In this document: positions 55,169 through 64,000 of the stretch, in pieces | How positions within the stretch are numbered: position 1 is the first letter of the stretch | Layout: every line of letters begins with the position of its first letter | Source of the DNA: Methanobacterium veterum | GTDB taxonomy: Archaea > Methanobacteriota > Methanobacteria > Methanobacteriales > Methanobacteriaceae | Assembly: GCF_000745485.1 (NCBI RefSeq) | Contig: NZ_KN050693.1 | Span: forward strand, 50,570-114,569 | Direction of reading: 5' to 3' | DNA: 64,000 bases | Notes under the pieces: generated by a model | What the model was told of the DNA's origin: nothing | The model's input: the letters and a program-made list of their open reading frames with translations, nothing else | Databases searched by the model: none | Program-made: the position numbers and the translations under genes

Positions 55169-56560
55169 TTATTTATGTGCAGGGTGATATTTTGGAATAT
55201 GCTCTGCTTTAACCCTTTTAAGTTCAGCTTCAGGAAGTAAACTTAGAAGTTCCCAACCAATGGTGAGTGTTTCCTCGATGGTCCTGTCCTCATCTTTGGT
55301 TTCTGTAACGAACTTGTTCTCGAATTCATCTGCAAATGCGAGATATTTTCGGTCACGTTCTGTAAGTGCTTCTTCACCAACAACAGCCATAAGGTCTCTT
55401 AAGTCACGGCCTTCAGAATATGCTGAATAAAGCTGGTCAGATACACCGCTGTGGTCTTCTCTTGTTCTTCCTTCACCAATTCCACCACTCATCAATCTTG
55501 AAAGTGATGGGAGTACGTCTACTGGAGGATAAATACCTTTCCTGTAAAGATCTCTGCTTAATACGATCTGTCCTTCGGTAATGTAACCGGTCAAGTCAGG
55601 AATTGGGTGGGTAATATCATCCTGAGGCATAACAAGAATTGGCATCTGGGTAATTGAACCTTCTTTACCTTCCATACGACCTGCTCTCTCATAGAGTGAA
55701 GCAAGGTCAGTGTACATGTAACCTGGGTATCCACGTCTTCCTGGAACCTCTTCACGTGCAGCTGAAATTTCCCTTAATGCTTCACAGTAGTTGGTCATAT
55801 CAGTTAAGATAACAAGAACGTGCATTCCTTTTTCAAAAGCAAAGTATTCTGCTGTTGTAAGTGCCATCCTTGGTGTAATGATCCTTTCAGTTGCAGGGTC
55901 GTCTGCAAGGTTCATGAAAACTGTAACTCTTTCGAGAGCTCCGGTTCTTTCGAAATCTCTCATGAAGAAGTTTGCTTCTTCGTGGGTAATTCCCATAGCT
56001 GCAAATACAACTGCAAATTCAGTTTCTTCTCCTACTACCTTAGCGTGTCTTGCAATCTGTGCTGCAAGGTCGTTGTGAGGTAATCCAGATCCTGAAAATA
56101 TAGGGAGTTTTTGTCCTCTAACAAGAGTGTTTGTTCCGTCTATGGTTGAGATACCAGTCTGTATAAATTCTGCTGGGAATTCCCTTGCGGTTGGGTTCAT
56201 TGGGTTTCCGTTAATATCGAGTTCTTTATCTGGGATGATCTCTGGACCGCCGTCTATAGGTTTTCCAGTACCTCCGAAAACTCTTCCGAGCATGTCAAGG
56301 GAAACACCTAATCTCGCTGTTTCACCTGTAAATCTTACTTTGGTTGTTGCTGTGTTAAGGTCGCTTGTACCTTCAAACACCTGTACAACCGCAAAACCTT
56401 CACGTACCTCGAGAACCTGTCCTCTTCTGGCGTCCCCTGCAGGTGTTATTATGTCTACTATTTCGTTGTAGCCCACATCTTCAACACCTTCTACAATCAT
56501 GAGAGGTCCTGAAACTTCAGAAACGGTTGTATATTCCCTTGTTTTGATATTTAAATCCAT
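55169..56560 (-). CDS. atpB: A-type ATP synthase subunit B
   Basis: A 463-residue regulatory nucleotide-binding subunit of the A3B3 head. Typical segments are [58 protein letters not shown] (the degenerate P-loop region) and a C-terminal [16 protein letters not shown] lies 6 nt before the ATG at 56560, which also sits 2 nt after the A subunit stop, so translation is coupled. An ATG six bases upstream is less likely. Confidence 0.97.
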   Translation of the reverse strand: MDLNIKTREYTTVSEVSGPLMIVEGVEDVGYNEIVDIITPAGDARRGQVLEVREGFAVVQVFEGTSDLNTATTKVRFTGETARLGVSLDMLGRVFGGTGKPIDGGPEIIPDKELDINGNPMNPTAREFPAEFIQTGISTIDGTNTLVRGQKLPIFSGSGLPHNDLAAQIARHAKVVGEETEFAVVFAAMGITHEEANFFMRDFERTGALERVTVFMNLADDPATERIITPRMALTTAEYFAFEKGMHVLVILTDMTNYCEALREISAAREEVPGRRGYPGYMYTDLASLYERAGRMEGKEGSITQMPILVMPQDDITHPIPDLTGYITEGQIVLSRDLYRKGIYPPVDVLPSLSRLMSGGIGEGRTREDHSGVSDQLYSAYSEGRDLRDLMAVVGEEALTERDRKYLAFADEFENKFVTETKDEDRTIEETLTIGWELLSLLPEAELKRVKAEHIPKYHPAHK

Positions 56561-56562
56561 TT

Positions 56563-58314
56563 TCATACCTCACTAGTTTGTTTAATTACCTTATCCTGAA
56601 TTGCTTTAATCTCAGCTTCAAACTCTGCTTCAGGTATGTATTTCATTCTACCGATGTCTTCTTTTACGCTGAGTGCAATGATATCGTTGGATGCCGCGCC
56701 GCGTTCAAGAGCTGCGGTAGCGTGTTCCTGGAACATGACTATGGTTTTAAGCATTCCGTATTGTTTTGCTGGTGCACAGTAAGTGTCTATTTCGTGGAAC
56801 GCGTTCTGCTGGAGGAAATCTTCCCTTAGCATCCTTGTGGTTTCTAAGGTGACTCTTTCCCTGTCAGGTAATGCATCAGGACCTACTAGCTGAACGATTT
56901 CCTGAAGTTCGGATTCTTTCTGGAGTAAAAGCATTGCTTCGTCCCTTAATTCTCTCCAATCGTCACCTACATTGGTGTTCCACCATCCTGCGATGCTGTC
57001 TACATATAATGAGTAGCTCTGCAGCCAGTCAATTGAAGGGAAGTGACGTTTGTCTGCAAGTGATGAGTCAAGCGCCCAGAACACTTTGGATATACGTAAA
57101 GTGTTTTGAGTTACAGGCTCTGAAAGGTCCCCACCAGGAGGTGATACTGCACCGACTACTGTTAATGATGCTACTTTATCTTCTGTACCTACTGTGGTTA
57201 CTCTTCCTGCTCTTTCGTAGAATTGAGCGAGTTTTGATGCAAGGTAAGCTGGGTAACCTTCTTCACCAGGCATCTCTTCGAGCCTTCCTGAAATTTCCCT
57301 CATAGCCTCTGCCCATCTTGATGTTGAGTCAGCCATAAGAGCTACATCGTATCCCATGTCTCTGAAGTATTCTGCAATGGTAATTCCTGTGTATACAGAT
57401 GCTTCCCTTGCAGCCACAGGCATGTTTGATGTGTTTGCGATAAGGACTGTTCTGTCCATGAGTGGTTTTCCTGTTTTTGGGTCTTCAAGTTCTGGGAACT
57501 CGGTTAAAACCTCTGTCATTTCGTTTCCACGTTCTCCACATCCTATGTATACAACGATGTCTGCGTCAGCCCATTTTGCAAGCTGCTGCTGTGTAACAGT
57601 TTTACCTGAACCGAATGGACCTGGCATAGCTGCTGTTCCACCTTTTGCAACTGTGAAGAATGTGTCCTGTGCTCTTTGACCGGTTACCAGTGGTATGTCT
57701 GGGTCAAGTTTTGATTTGTATGGTCTTCCAACCCTTACAGGCCATTTCTGTACCATCTGTACTTTTTCAACGCCGGCTGATGTTTCCACTTCAGCTATGT
57801 CGTCTACTATTGTGTATTCTCCTTCACTTACGATACTTTTTAGAGTACCTTCTGTTTTTGGAGGGATCATGATCCTGTGAACTATGGAAGAAGTTTCCTG
57901 AACTTCACCAATGACGTCTCCGCCTTTTACCTGTGCTCCTGCGCTTACTTTTGGGACAAATTTCCATTTTTTGTCTTTAGGTAGTGCAGGAACGTCTACA
58001 CCTCTTTCAATGTAGTCTCCAGTTAAGGCTTTAATATTTTCAAGTGGCCTTTGAATTCCATCGTAAATGGATGTAAGAATTCCAGGACCTAACTCTACTG
58101 AGAGTGGCCCTCCAGTACTTTCAATTTGTTCCCCTGGTTTGATACCAGCAGTTTCTTCATAAACCTGAATGGTTGCTGTGTCGCCTTCCAGTTCGATTAT
58201 CTCACCGATAAGTCCTTCTTCACCGACTCTAACCATCTCATTCATCTGGGTTCCCTTCATGCCGTCTCCAACAATAACGGGACCTGCTATTTTAATTATC
58301 CTTCCTGTAATCAT
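56563..58314 (-). CDS. atpA: A-type ATP synthase catalytic subunit A
   Basis: A 583-residue catalytic subunit. The P-loop GPFGSGKTV lies at about residues 233-241 and the catalytic region [11 protein letters not shown] follows. The non-homologous region of A-type enzymes is present ([29 protein letters not shown]). It makes or hydrolyses ATP at the A-B interface. The gene overlaps the end of the F gene by 4 bp. No intein is present at the P-loop, unlike some archaeal relatives. Confidence 0.97.
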   Translation of the reverse strand: MITGRIIKIAGPVIVGDGMKGTQMNEMVRVGEEGLIGEIIELEGDTATIQVYEETAGIKPGEQIESTGGPLSVELGPGILTSIYDGIQRPLENIKALTGDYIERGVDVPALPKDKKWKFVPKVSAGAQVKGGDVIGEVQETSSIVHRIMIPPKTEGTLKSIVSEGEYTIVDDIAEVETSAGVEKVQMVQKWPVRVGRPYKSKLDPDIPLVTGQRAQDTFFTVAKGGTAAMPGPFGSGKTVTQQQLAKWADADIVVYIGCGERGNEMTEVLTEFPELEDPKTGKPLMDRTVLIANTSNMPVAAREASVYTGITIAEYFRDMGYDVALMADSTSRWAEAMREISGRLEEMPGEEGYPAYLASKLAQFYERAGRVTTVGTEDKVASLTVVGAVSPPGGDLSEPVTQNTLRISKVFWALDSSLADKRHFPSIDWLQSYSLYVDSIAGWWNTNVGDDWRELRDEAMLLLQKESELQEIVQLVGPDALPDRERVTLETTRMLREDFLQQNAFHEIDTYCAPAKQYGMLKTIVMFQEHATAALERGAASNDIIALSVKEDIGRMKYIPEAEFEAEIKAIQDKVIKQTSEV

Positions 58315-58631
58315 TTTACCATCTCAACCCCAATTACTCGTTTAATAAGTTCCCCAATAGGATCAGTCTTCCTTTCAGATGGACCTGTTTTATCGGGTAC
58401 TTCAATTATCATAGGTAACGCGCTTGCTTTTGTGAGTCTCTCAATTGTTTTCCTCAGTTCATCTCCAATCTTTTCAGTGGTTATTATGATTGAAAAATCT
58501 CCTTTGAAAACTTCTTTAAGGGTGGTTTCTGCTTCTTCCATATTTTCTACAGGATACCCTGATTTTATGCCTCCAAGCTTAAATCCTGTAACTGTATCTG
58601 GATCTGCAATAACCGCTATACTTGATTTCAT
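58311..58631 (-). CDS. atpF: A-type ATP synthase subunit F
   Basis: A 106-residue subunit of the central stalk, with the CheY-like fold segments [20 protein letters not shown] and [16 protein letters not shown] couples rotation to the D subunit. Its start overlaps the C gene stop by 4 bp (ATGA). Confidence 0.95.
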   Translation of the reverse strand: MKSSIAVIADPDTVTGFKLGGIKSGYPVENMEEAETTLKEVFKGDFSIIITTEKIGDELRKTIERLTKASALPMIIEVPDKTGPSERKTDPIGELIKRVIGVEMVK

Positions 58632-59785
58632 ACTAGCAACTCCTTAATTTTTGAGTTAGAGAATCCTACTTCTCTTTTTGCGCGAGTTATAACCTTTAAG
58701 TTTCTTATTTCTTTTTCTTTTTTGCTTAAGAAACCTACAATTGGCCCTATTCCGAAAGGTATTTTAACTGATAAAGCTTTTGCAGTTTGTCTGACTTTTT
58801 CGTCTAAAGCTGCTTCCAGTGGTGCTACAGAACCTGTTTTAGTATATTCTGGTAAAGCATCAGTAAGAATTTGTGCATATTCAGTTCCGTCTAGGCTGCT
58901 TACAACATTTCCTACACTTTCAGATTCCATTAGGTCTTTTAATTTCCATTCTCTAATTTGATAACCATCTGAAACAATATAAGGTTGTATATCGTCATAC
59001 TTTAGACCTTCAGCTTTTGCCCTTAAAATGATGCCTAAGTTAGCTGCGTCAATTTGTGTTCCTATATATGAATGTAAAGCTCTTGTGCTTTCATCAGAAG
59101 GATTTGATGTAGCGGTTAATAGGTTTTCAAGGAAAAATTTATCGAGCGAAGCTTCTAAAGGTAAAACCATGCCTGTTTTTTGATATGCAGGCAATGCCTC
59201 ATCAAGAACATGTGCATATGCTGTCCCTTCAAGACCGTTGATAATTTCAGTGATACTTTTTGCATCTAAAAGTTTATCCAGTGAGTCTTTTAACTCTCCA
59301 AATGGAACTATAAGATTTACAGTTTCATCTCTGGATAAATCTGCTTCTTTTGCAGCAATTATGCTTTTTATATTCCTTATATCCCATTTTTGGAGTAAAA
59401 CACTGAAAATAGGTTTAATATCCTTTGGGACTATTTTGGTTAATGTTTCATAATTATCTGCAAGATGCGTATCAAGGGCTTTTTCTAGAGGATACTGATC
59501 TATGTATTTTGCATAGTCTGGAAGTCCTCTAAGATAATTTGTCACTTCTGTTAAGTCATTTGATTCGATAATTTCTGTTAATTGTTTTTCTGTAAGAATT
59601 TTTCCTGTTCTTGCTCTTACTCGTGCATTAGGGTAAGCATATGGAAAAATATCTAACAATGGTCGTATGACTACCACTATCACTATAGCTCCAACAATTA
59701 ACCCTACCAGTGCTAAAAGACCTAAAAGAGGATCAATAGAGGGAAAACCCATTTGAGCTACTATTGATATGATACCATCTGCCAT
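58628..59785 (-). CDS. atpC: A-type ATP synthase subunit C
   Basis: A 385-residue protein of the C/d-like family that connects the stalk to the c-ring. It is all-helical with internal threefold repeats (for example LRGLPDYAKYIDQYPLEKAL, LEGTAYAHVLDEALPAYQKT and LDGTEYAQILTDALPEYTKT). An N-terminal hydrophobic helix (ALVGLIVGAIVIVVVIRPLL) makes it membrane-anchored, which is typical of Methanobacteriales C subunits. Confidence 0.95.
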   Translation of the reverse strand: MADGIISIVAQMGFPSIDPLLGLLALVGLIVGAIVIVVVIRPLLDIFPYAYPNARVRARTGKILTEKQLTEIIESNDLTEVTNYLRGLPDYAKYIDQYPLEKALDTHLADNYETLTKIVPKDIKPIFSVLLQKWDIRNIKSIIAAKEADLSRDETVNLIVPFGELKDSLDKLLDAKSITEIINGLEGTAYAHVLDEALPAYQKTGMVLPLEASLDKFFLENLLTATSNPSDESTRALHSYIGTQIDAANLGIILRAKAEGLKYDDIQPYIVSDGYQIREWKLKDLMESESVGNVVSSLDGTEYAQILTDALPEYTKTGSVAPLEAALDEKVRQTAKALSVKIPFGIGPIVGFLSKKEKEIRNLKVITRAKREVGFSNSKIKELLV

Positions 59786-59800
59786 GATTTTTCCCCCTTA

Positions 59801-60424
59801 TTATTTAAATAATATTTTTGCAACCTCTGATCGTAGAGCTTTTTTGAACCTCAGCATTCTAGCTTCGATTGTATTGTTAACTTCAATATCTCCATTTTTG
59901 GTTTTTACAACAGCTCCCCCAATGGTAGCTATGTTTTCTCCAATCTCTAAGGTTGTTTTAGTGCCAGTTTTTCCTTCAATATTCTTTTCAAGTGATGAAA
60001 TTGCATCCTTGACTTTGGCAACGTCATCTGCTTTTAATGATAATATTAAGTCTCCTCCACCAATCTCAATAGAAGCTTCTTCTATGATTTTTTTGAGGGA
60101 TTCTTTGTATTCATCACTATCAGTAGATGCAATTTTCTTTAGTTCATCTTCGGCACGTTTAAATGCACTTTCTATTATTTCTTCTCTTGCCTCAAGCTCT
60201 GCTCTTCTGGAGTTCATTTTAGCTTCAGAGATGAGCTGTTGATATTTCATTGCGGACTGTTTATTGGCATTTTCCAGGATCTTTTCTTTTTCTAAAACTG
60301 CTTCTTTTTCTCCTTCTTCAACAATAAGAGCAGTTTCTCTTTCAGCTTCTTGGATTATAACATCAGCCTTACTTTGCGCATCAGAAATTATGCTTGAGAC
60401 AATTTTATCTGCCCCAGAGTTCAT
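59801..60424 (-). CDS. atpE: A-type ATP synthase subunit E
   Basis: A 207-residue peripheral-stalk subunit. A long N-terminal coiled-coil (SSIISDAQSKADVIIQEAER through the RRAELEAREEIIESAF region) leads to a globular C-terminal domain (IATIGGAVVKTKNGDIEVNN). With H it forms the stator. GGAGGATAGTTAA precedes the ATG. Confidence 0.95.
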   Translation of the reverse strand: MNSGADKIVSSIISDAQSKADVIIQEAERETALIVEEGEKEAVLEKEKILENANKQSAMKYQQLISEAKMNSRRAELEAREEIIESAFKRAEDELKKIASTDSDEYKESLKKIIEEASIEIGGGDLILSLKADDVAKVKDAISSLEKNIEGKTGTKTTLEIGENIATIGGAVVKTKNGDIEVNNTIEARMLRFKKALRSEVAKILFK

Positions 60425-60455
60425 TTAACTATCCTCCAAGTATTCTGTTGAATAC

Positions 60456-60947
60456 TTAACCTCCTCCGAGGAGTCCAACACCTAACATTATCAATATAGC
60501 AACTAACAGACCGTATATAGCCTGAGTCTCTGATAATACTGCGAAGATAAGGCCCTGAGCAAACATGTCTTTGTCTTCTACTACTGCACCTACAGATGAT
60601 GCTCCAGTGATACCCTGACCGATACCAGAACCAAGACCAGCAAATCCAATAGCTGCACCTGCACCTACTGCTGCTAATCCCATAGCGACGCTAATATTCT
60701 TTGTTGCTCCACCAAGTATTCCAGCACCTAACATTAACAGTATAGCAATTAACAGACCGTATATAGCCTGAGTCTCTGCAAGTACAGCGAAGATAAGGCC
60801 CTGAGCAAACATACCTCTGTCTTCTGCAACTGCACCTACACCTCCAGCAGCTGCTATACCTTGTCCTAAACCTGATCCTAATCCAGCAAAACCTACTGCT
60901 ACTCCCGCGCCTATTGCTACTAGTGCGCCACCTATTTCTAATACCAT
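60456..60947 (-). CDS. atpK: A-type ATP synthase rotor ring subunit K (c), two fused hairpins
   Basis: A 163-residue membrane subunit made of two homologous helical hairpins (about 1-80 and 84-163), so each protein spans the membrane four times. The ion-binding carboxylates are kept in both hairpins: Glu58 in LAETQAIYG and Glu140 in LSETQAIYG. Gln29 and Gln111 lie in the preceding helices (GLGQG, GIGQG). The Gln...Glu-Thr pattern fits Na+-binding rings, so Na+ coupling is likely (inferred). Neither hairpin has lost its carboxylate. Confidence 0.96.
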   Translation of the reverse strand: MVLEIGGALVAIGAGVAVGFAGLGSGLGQGIAAAGGVGAVAEDRGMFAQGLIFAVLAETQAIYGLLIAILLMLGAGILGGATKNISVAMGLAAVGAGAAIGFAGLGSGIGQGITGASSVGAVVEDKDMFAQGLIFAVLSETQAIYGLLVAILIMLGVGLLGGG

Positions 60948-62951
60948 TTATTTACCTCCTAACTTAGTAATTTTTCTTTTTGTACGGAAAGCCCGGAATT
61001 TTTGACTTCCGCCGATGTAAAACTGACCAAAAAATTCAACATAATGTAAACGGAGAGCGTTAATAATACCTCCGAAAGTCTGGAACGCACCGTTAGCGAT
61101 GTGTCCAAATATAAATACTATTGGTATGAGTATTAAACCAATATAAGGAATTCCGCCCACTAACTGGACAAAAATGTTCACAGTCATAGCTATTCCGCCT
61201 GTTGCAAGACCAAGAGCAAGCAGCCTTGCATATGATAGAATATTTCCAATCATTCCCATAAGGTCCATGACTCCAAATGGTCCATTAACATATATGAACA
61301 TGATAATGGCTATAACGGCAATGGCTCCTCCTACATAGAGTAAAATTGAACTTAATCCTAACAAGAAAGATGCAGCTGCAAGACCAACACCTACAAACAT
61401 CATTAGCCATGCTATTTGTTCTCCTAAAGCTTCTTTGGTTTTTCCAGCTACTAAATTGTTACGAGCTCCAATTATTAGCCCTATAACTGTGTAGATTACA
61501 CCAACTGCTATTGCCATAATTAATATGTTATCAGGATGTGCAAATGCATTGACTGCTTCTACAGTTCCAGGGATCGCAACAGTTGGATCTCCTATAAGGA
61601 ATCTACCGTATATATCTCCCAGGAAACTATTTGTAATTGTACCAAGTATAATTGCCCATAGACCACCTGTAACCATGATAATACCCATATTGCGCATCAT
61701 CTTATTTACTTTTCCAAGTCCAAGAATTAAAACTATACCAATTAAAGCATCTGCAATACCATAACCGGCATCTGTAAGACAGAACCCGAAGAAAAATGGG
61801 AACATTAATGCAAGGAATATTGATGGATCTATTTCATTATAACCTGGTGGAGAGTACATATGTACGAACATTTCGTATGGTTTGGCAAAACGTGGGTTAT
61901 CCAGATGAATTGGAATGTCATCTCCTTCTTCAGGATCAGTTACTTCAATGATGGAGTAACCTTCACTGGATTCATTAATGGTTTCAACAGCTTTATCTGC
62001 CTTTTTAACTGGAACCCATGCTTCTAACATTAAAGTTTTATTTGTTTCTCCAAAGAAAGAAAATATTTCATTTCTATTTTTTTCGATATCGAGCTGCTCT
62101 TTTAATATTAAAAGATCATCTTTCCATTTTTCTGCAATATCTGCAAGTTCATTCATTAATTGTGCTTTTTCATTATCAATTTCATTGATTCTAGCTTCGG
62201 CACTTGAAATTATTGCAGCTGGTTTTCCGGAAAGTCCTGAAGTATTATACAACTCAAATTCGAATCTTCTTAGAAGAGCTGAGACTTTACTACCATATTC
62301 TTTTAAAGTTATGACGATTAAGATCTTTGTATCTTCTTCGGCATCTTGCTCTAAAATCACGATCTGATCTGTTATGGAAGTTACTTCTTTTTTAAATTCT
62401 TCAAATTGAGCACTGGGCATTTTTCCAGCTATTGCAGAAGTATATATTGTATTTTCTAAATCACTGAGATCAATATCAATATTTTGGAGTTTAGTTGCAA
62501 TGTTAAGAGCGTTGTTAAGCTCGTTTTTTTCTGAATCAAGAATATTTATTTTATTTTCGATTGTTTTTGTTTGTCCTTCTACTTTGTCTAGAACGGATTC
62601 TGCATGTGCAATGAGAGTTTCCGTATCTAGATCTTCAACTTCTTTTTTTTGTGGTACTTTTGGATTTATAAAGCCCATAACACTCTTAAGAATGCCGCCT
62701 TCTTTTCGTTCTGCGGATTTTAAAAAATCAACAATTCCTGCAGTCTTCATTTGAAGTGAAGATAGTTTACCAGTATAGGCAGTGGCCTTTGATGGTTTTA
62801 AAATTTGTTTCCATTCCGCATCCTGTTGGATGCGTTCTGAAATATCATGGATTTGAACTATCTCTTCTTCATGAAGAGCACTTACCACAGAATTAGAATA
62901 GGCATCTAAAGTGAGTATTTTAAGCTTTTTCATTCTCGCTGGCTTAAACAT
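60948..62951 (-). CDS. atpI: A-type ATP synthase subunit I (a)
   Basis: A 667-residue stator protein. A soluble N-terminal half with coiled coils (about 1-340) precedes a membrane half with about eight helices (SIFLALMFPFFFGFCLTDAGYGIADALIG, then GMIGNILSYARLLALGLATG). An essential Arg for ion translocation is expected in the last region, and the LSYARLLALG segment holds the candidate Arg. It forms the ion channel with the K ring. Confidence 0.96.
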   Translation of the reverse strand: MFKPARMKKLKILTLDAYSNSVVSALHEEEIVQIHDISERIQQDAEWKQILKPSKATAYTGKLSSLQMKTAGIVDFLKSAERKEGGILKSVMGFINPKVPQKKEVEDLDTETLIAHAESVLDKVEGQTKTIENKINILDSEKNELNNALNIATKLQNIDIDLSDLENTIYTSAIAGKMPSAQFEEFKKEVTSITDQIVILEQDAEEDTKILIVITLKEYGSKVSALLRRFEFELYNTSGLSGKPAAIISSAEARINEIDNEKAQLMNELADIAEKWKDDLLILKEQLDIEKNRNEIFSFFGETNKTLMLEAWVPVKKADKAVETINESSEGYSIIEVTDPEEGDDIPIHLDNPRFAKPYEMFVHMYSPPGYNEIDPSIFLALMFPFFFGFCLTDAGYGIADALIGIVLILGLGKVNKMMRNMGIIMVTGGLWAIILGTITNSFLGDIYGRFLIGDPTVAIPGTVEAVNAFAHPDNILIMAIAVGVIYTVIGLIIGARNNLVAGKTKEALGEQIAWLMMFVGVGLAAASFLLGLSSILLYVGGAIAVIAIIMFIYVNGPFGVMDLMGMIGNILSYARLLALGLATGGIAMTVNIFVQLVGGIPYIGLILIPIVFIFGHIANGAFQTFGGIINALRLHYVEFFGQFYIGGSQKFRAFRTKRKITKLGGK

Positions 62952-62984
62952 ATTATCACTTTTTTTTAACTAACGAGAATAGGC

Positions 62985-63299
62985 CTATAGTATATTTTTA
63001 ACTATAACGTCTACAGCTTCATCAACTTTACCTGCAGCCTGATTTTTAGTTTTATTTATTTTCTCGTCAGCTTCTTTTGATATTTGGAGAGTTTCTTTTT
63101 TAGCTTCATCTTCTGCTTTAAAGATTATATCACCAGTTTCTTCATGAGCTTCGTCTTTAGCGTTTTTAATAAGCACCTCTGCCTTTTCTTTCGCTTCTTC
63201 TTTCATTTTAGAGGATCTTTGCTTTGCATCCTCTATTAGTTTATCGGCATCATTTTCTGCCTTTTTAATTGTCGTAATAGCTTCAGATATCGACATCAT
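62985..63299 (-). CDS. atpH: A-type ATP synthase subunit H
   Basis: A 104-residue, almost entirely coiled-coil protein rich in Ala, Lys and Glu (SEAITTIKKAENDADKLIED then KEKAEVLIKNAKDEAHEETG). H pairs with E in the peripheral stalk. It is the first gene of the operon. GGTGATTCAAA precedes the ATG. Confidence 0.93.
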   Translation of the reverse strand: MMSISEAITTIKKAENDADKLIEDAKQRSSKMKEEAKEKAEVLIKNAKDEAHEETGDIIFKAEDEAKKETLQISKEADEKINKTKNQAAGKVDEAVDVIVKNIL

Positions 63300-63379
63300 T
63301 TTGAATCACCATGATGAACAAAACTCTATTTTCAGTTATATTTATCTTTTACTATTTAATTTTCCGAGGAATTTCTTTA

Positions 63380-63398
63380 TAAATGAATATATAAAGAG
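63380..63398 (-). promoter_or_regulatory. Candidate promoter of the ATP synthase operon
   Basis: On the minus strand TTTATATATTCATTTATAAAG contains a TATA box (TTTATATA at 63388-63395), about 90 nt upstream of the H subunit start and overlapping the end of the citrate synthase-like gene. It is the best promoter candidate for the operon. Read-through from the upstream gene is also possible. Confidence 0.4.
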
Positions 63399-63403
63399 GT
63401 ATG

Positions 63404-64000
63404 TTACTTTTCATCCTCTTTTATTATCCTGCGTTCATCAATGCCGTCATAGTAAATCTCTTCTGTATCGAATAATTTTCTGAAAGGAGCTTCTCTGGTC
63501 TGTTCTTCATATATATGTGTAACGAGAGCGGGAAGTCTCCCAATCATGAATATTCCAGTCCCAATAGTCCAATCGAAACCCATATCTGACAATATGCCTG
63601 CATTGGCTCCGTCGATATTCATTCTAATTCCTTTTTCTTCTAAAAGAATACTTTGAATTGTAAGTGCAAGCTCAGTGTGTATTCCTGAACACCCGTACTC
63701 TTTGGCAAGTTCTATAAGTTTGCGGGCCCTTGGATCTTCATTGTGGTATCTGTGGCCGAAACCAGGTATTTTATTTCCACTTTCTAAAAATTCATCCACC
63801 ATTTCCCTGGCAGTTGCTTCTATATCTCCATGTGATCGTTTAACACCTTCTTGAATGGTTTTCATGGCATTCTCTATGGCTCCTGCATGGTGTTTCCCAA
63901 AGGCCAAAAGTCCGCCTGAAACGCATGCGTGCATTGGGGATCCTGTAGATGCAATAATTCTTGCAGCCTGAGTACTTGGGGGTGTTACACCGTGATCACA
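63404..64000 (-). CDS. Citrate synthase-like protein (citryl-CoA lyase family), partial
   Basis: The C-terminal 198 codons of a citrate synthase-family protein, continuing beyond the window edge. Conserved parts are CDHGVTPPSTQAARIIASTG at the edge, FGKHHAGAIENAM, KIPGFGHRYHNEDPRARKL (a catalytic His region of the family) and INIDGAN-like sequence (RMNIDGANAGILSDMGFDW). In methanogens this enzyme would serve the incomplete TCA pathway for 2-oxoglutarate or act as citryl-CoA lyase. The N-terminal half is not visible, so the reaction remains open. Confidence 0.9.
   Translation of the reverse strand, partial: CDHGVTPPSTQAARIIASTGSPMHACVSGGLLAFGKHHAGAIENAMKTIQEGVKRSHGDIEATAREMVDEFLESGNKIPGFGHRYHNEDPRARKLIELAKEYGCSGIHTELALTIQSILLEEKGIRMNIDGANAGILSDMGFDWTIGTGIFMIGRLPALVTHIYEEQTREAPFRKLFDTEEIYYDGIDERRIIKEDEK

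Noticed and set aside
54905..58647. Many open frames on the plus strand opposite the ATP synthase genes
   Set aside because: They are shadows of conserved minus-strand genes, lack ribosome binding sites and resemble no protein.

Overview
The window is chromosomal DNA of a mesophilic methanogenic archaeon of the order Methanobacteriales, most likely Methanobacterium or a close relative. The evidence is a low-GC genome with archaeal GGTGA/GGAGG ribosome binding sites, a complete A1AO ATP synthase operon with a duplicated (two-hairpin) c subunit, a secreted protein with pseudomurein-binding repeats, an endonuclease NucS, glycosylation-rich secreted proteins, and rubredoxin and Cys-rich proteins typical of strict anaerobes. 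This placement is inferred from protein families and genome style; no database was searched.

Layout. 1-350: 3' end of a 23S rRNA gene and a 5S rRNA gene. 750-8600: ADP-ribosylglycohydrolase, a possible nuclease-like protein, a zinc-ribbon microprotein, a frameshifted metallophosphoesterase, an alpha/beta hydrolase, a flavodoxin-PPOX fusion, a GHMP kinase and an unusual ACT-ACT-metallo-beta-lactamase protein. 9000-18300: mostly secreted or membrane proteins, an AAA-type ATPase, a transglutaminase-like exoprotein and a MarR-MATE efflux operon. 19000-25600: small conserved proteins, a signal-peptidase-like protein, rubredoxin, an M24 peptidase and a second transglutaminase-like exoprotein. 25900-34000: a DHA2 transporter and cell-surface proteins (pseudomurein-binding putative glycosidase, HtrA-like protease, PepSY-like protein). 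34100-47200: HEAT-repeat protein, NucS, tandem heme-b-like membrane proteins, a TetR/MFS pair with visible operators, a beta-helix adhesin, an HNH-HhH nuclease, PRC-barrel and SOUL proteins and a third MFS exporter. 47500-51600: coiled-coil protein, UvrD-like helicase and Cas4-like nuclease. 52000-54000: tRNA-Gln, ATP-grasp ligase, a 49-residue membrane protein and UPF0216. 54100-63300: the ATP synthase operon on the minus strand (H-I-K-E-C-F-A-B-D plus a DUF22-like gene). 63404 to the end: 3' part of a citrate synthase-like gene.

The most striking non-genic structure is a dispersed family of short perfect hairpins with 3-nt loops. They occur singly or in arrays of 2 to 6. In two distant arrays (13577-13724 and 47381-47473) the stems differ but the linkers alternate in the same way (ACAT, then a short linker ending in G). 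A third array sits inside a 36-bp direct duplication of the start of the marR gene. Other points of interest are signal-peptide genes whose ribosome binding site points at ATT or ATC, an LmrA/YxaF-like operator set in an archaeon, and the helicase/Cas4-like nuclease neighbourhood.

Start codons were chosen by the pattern seen repeatedly here, GGTGA or GGAGG followed by 4-8 nt. Several starts are therefore downstream of the longest open frame.
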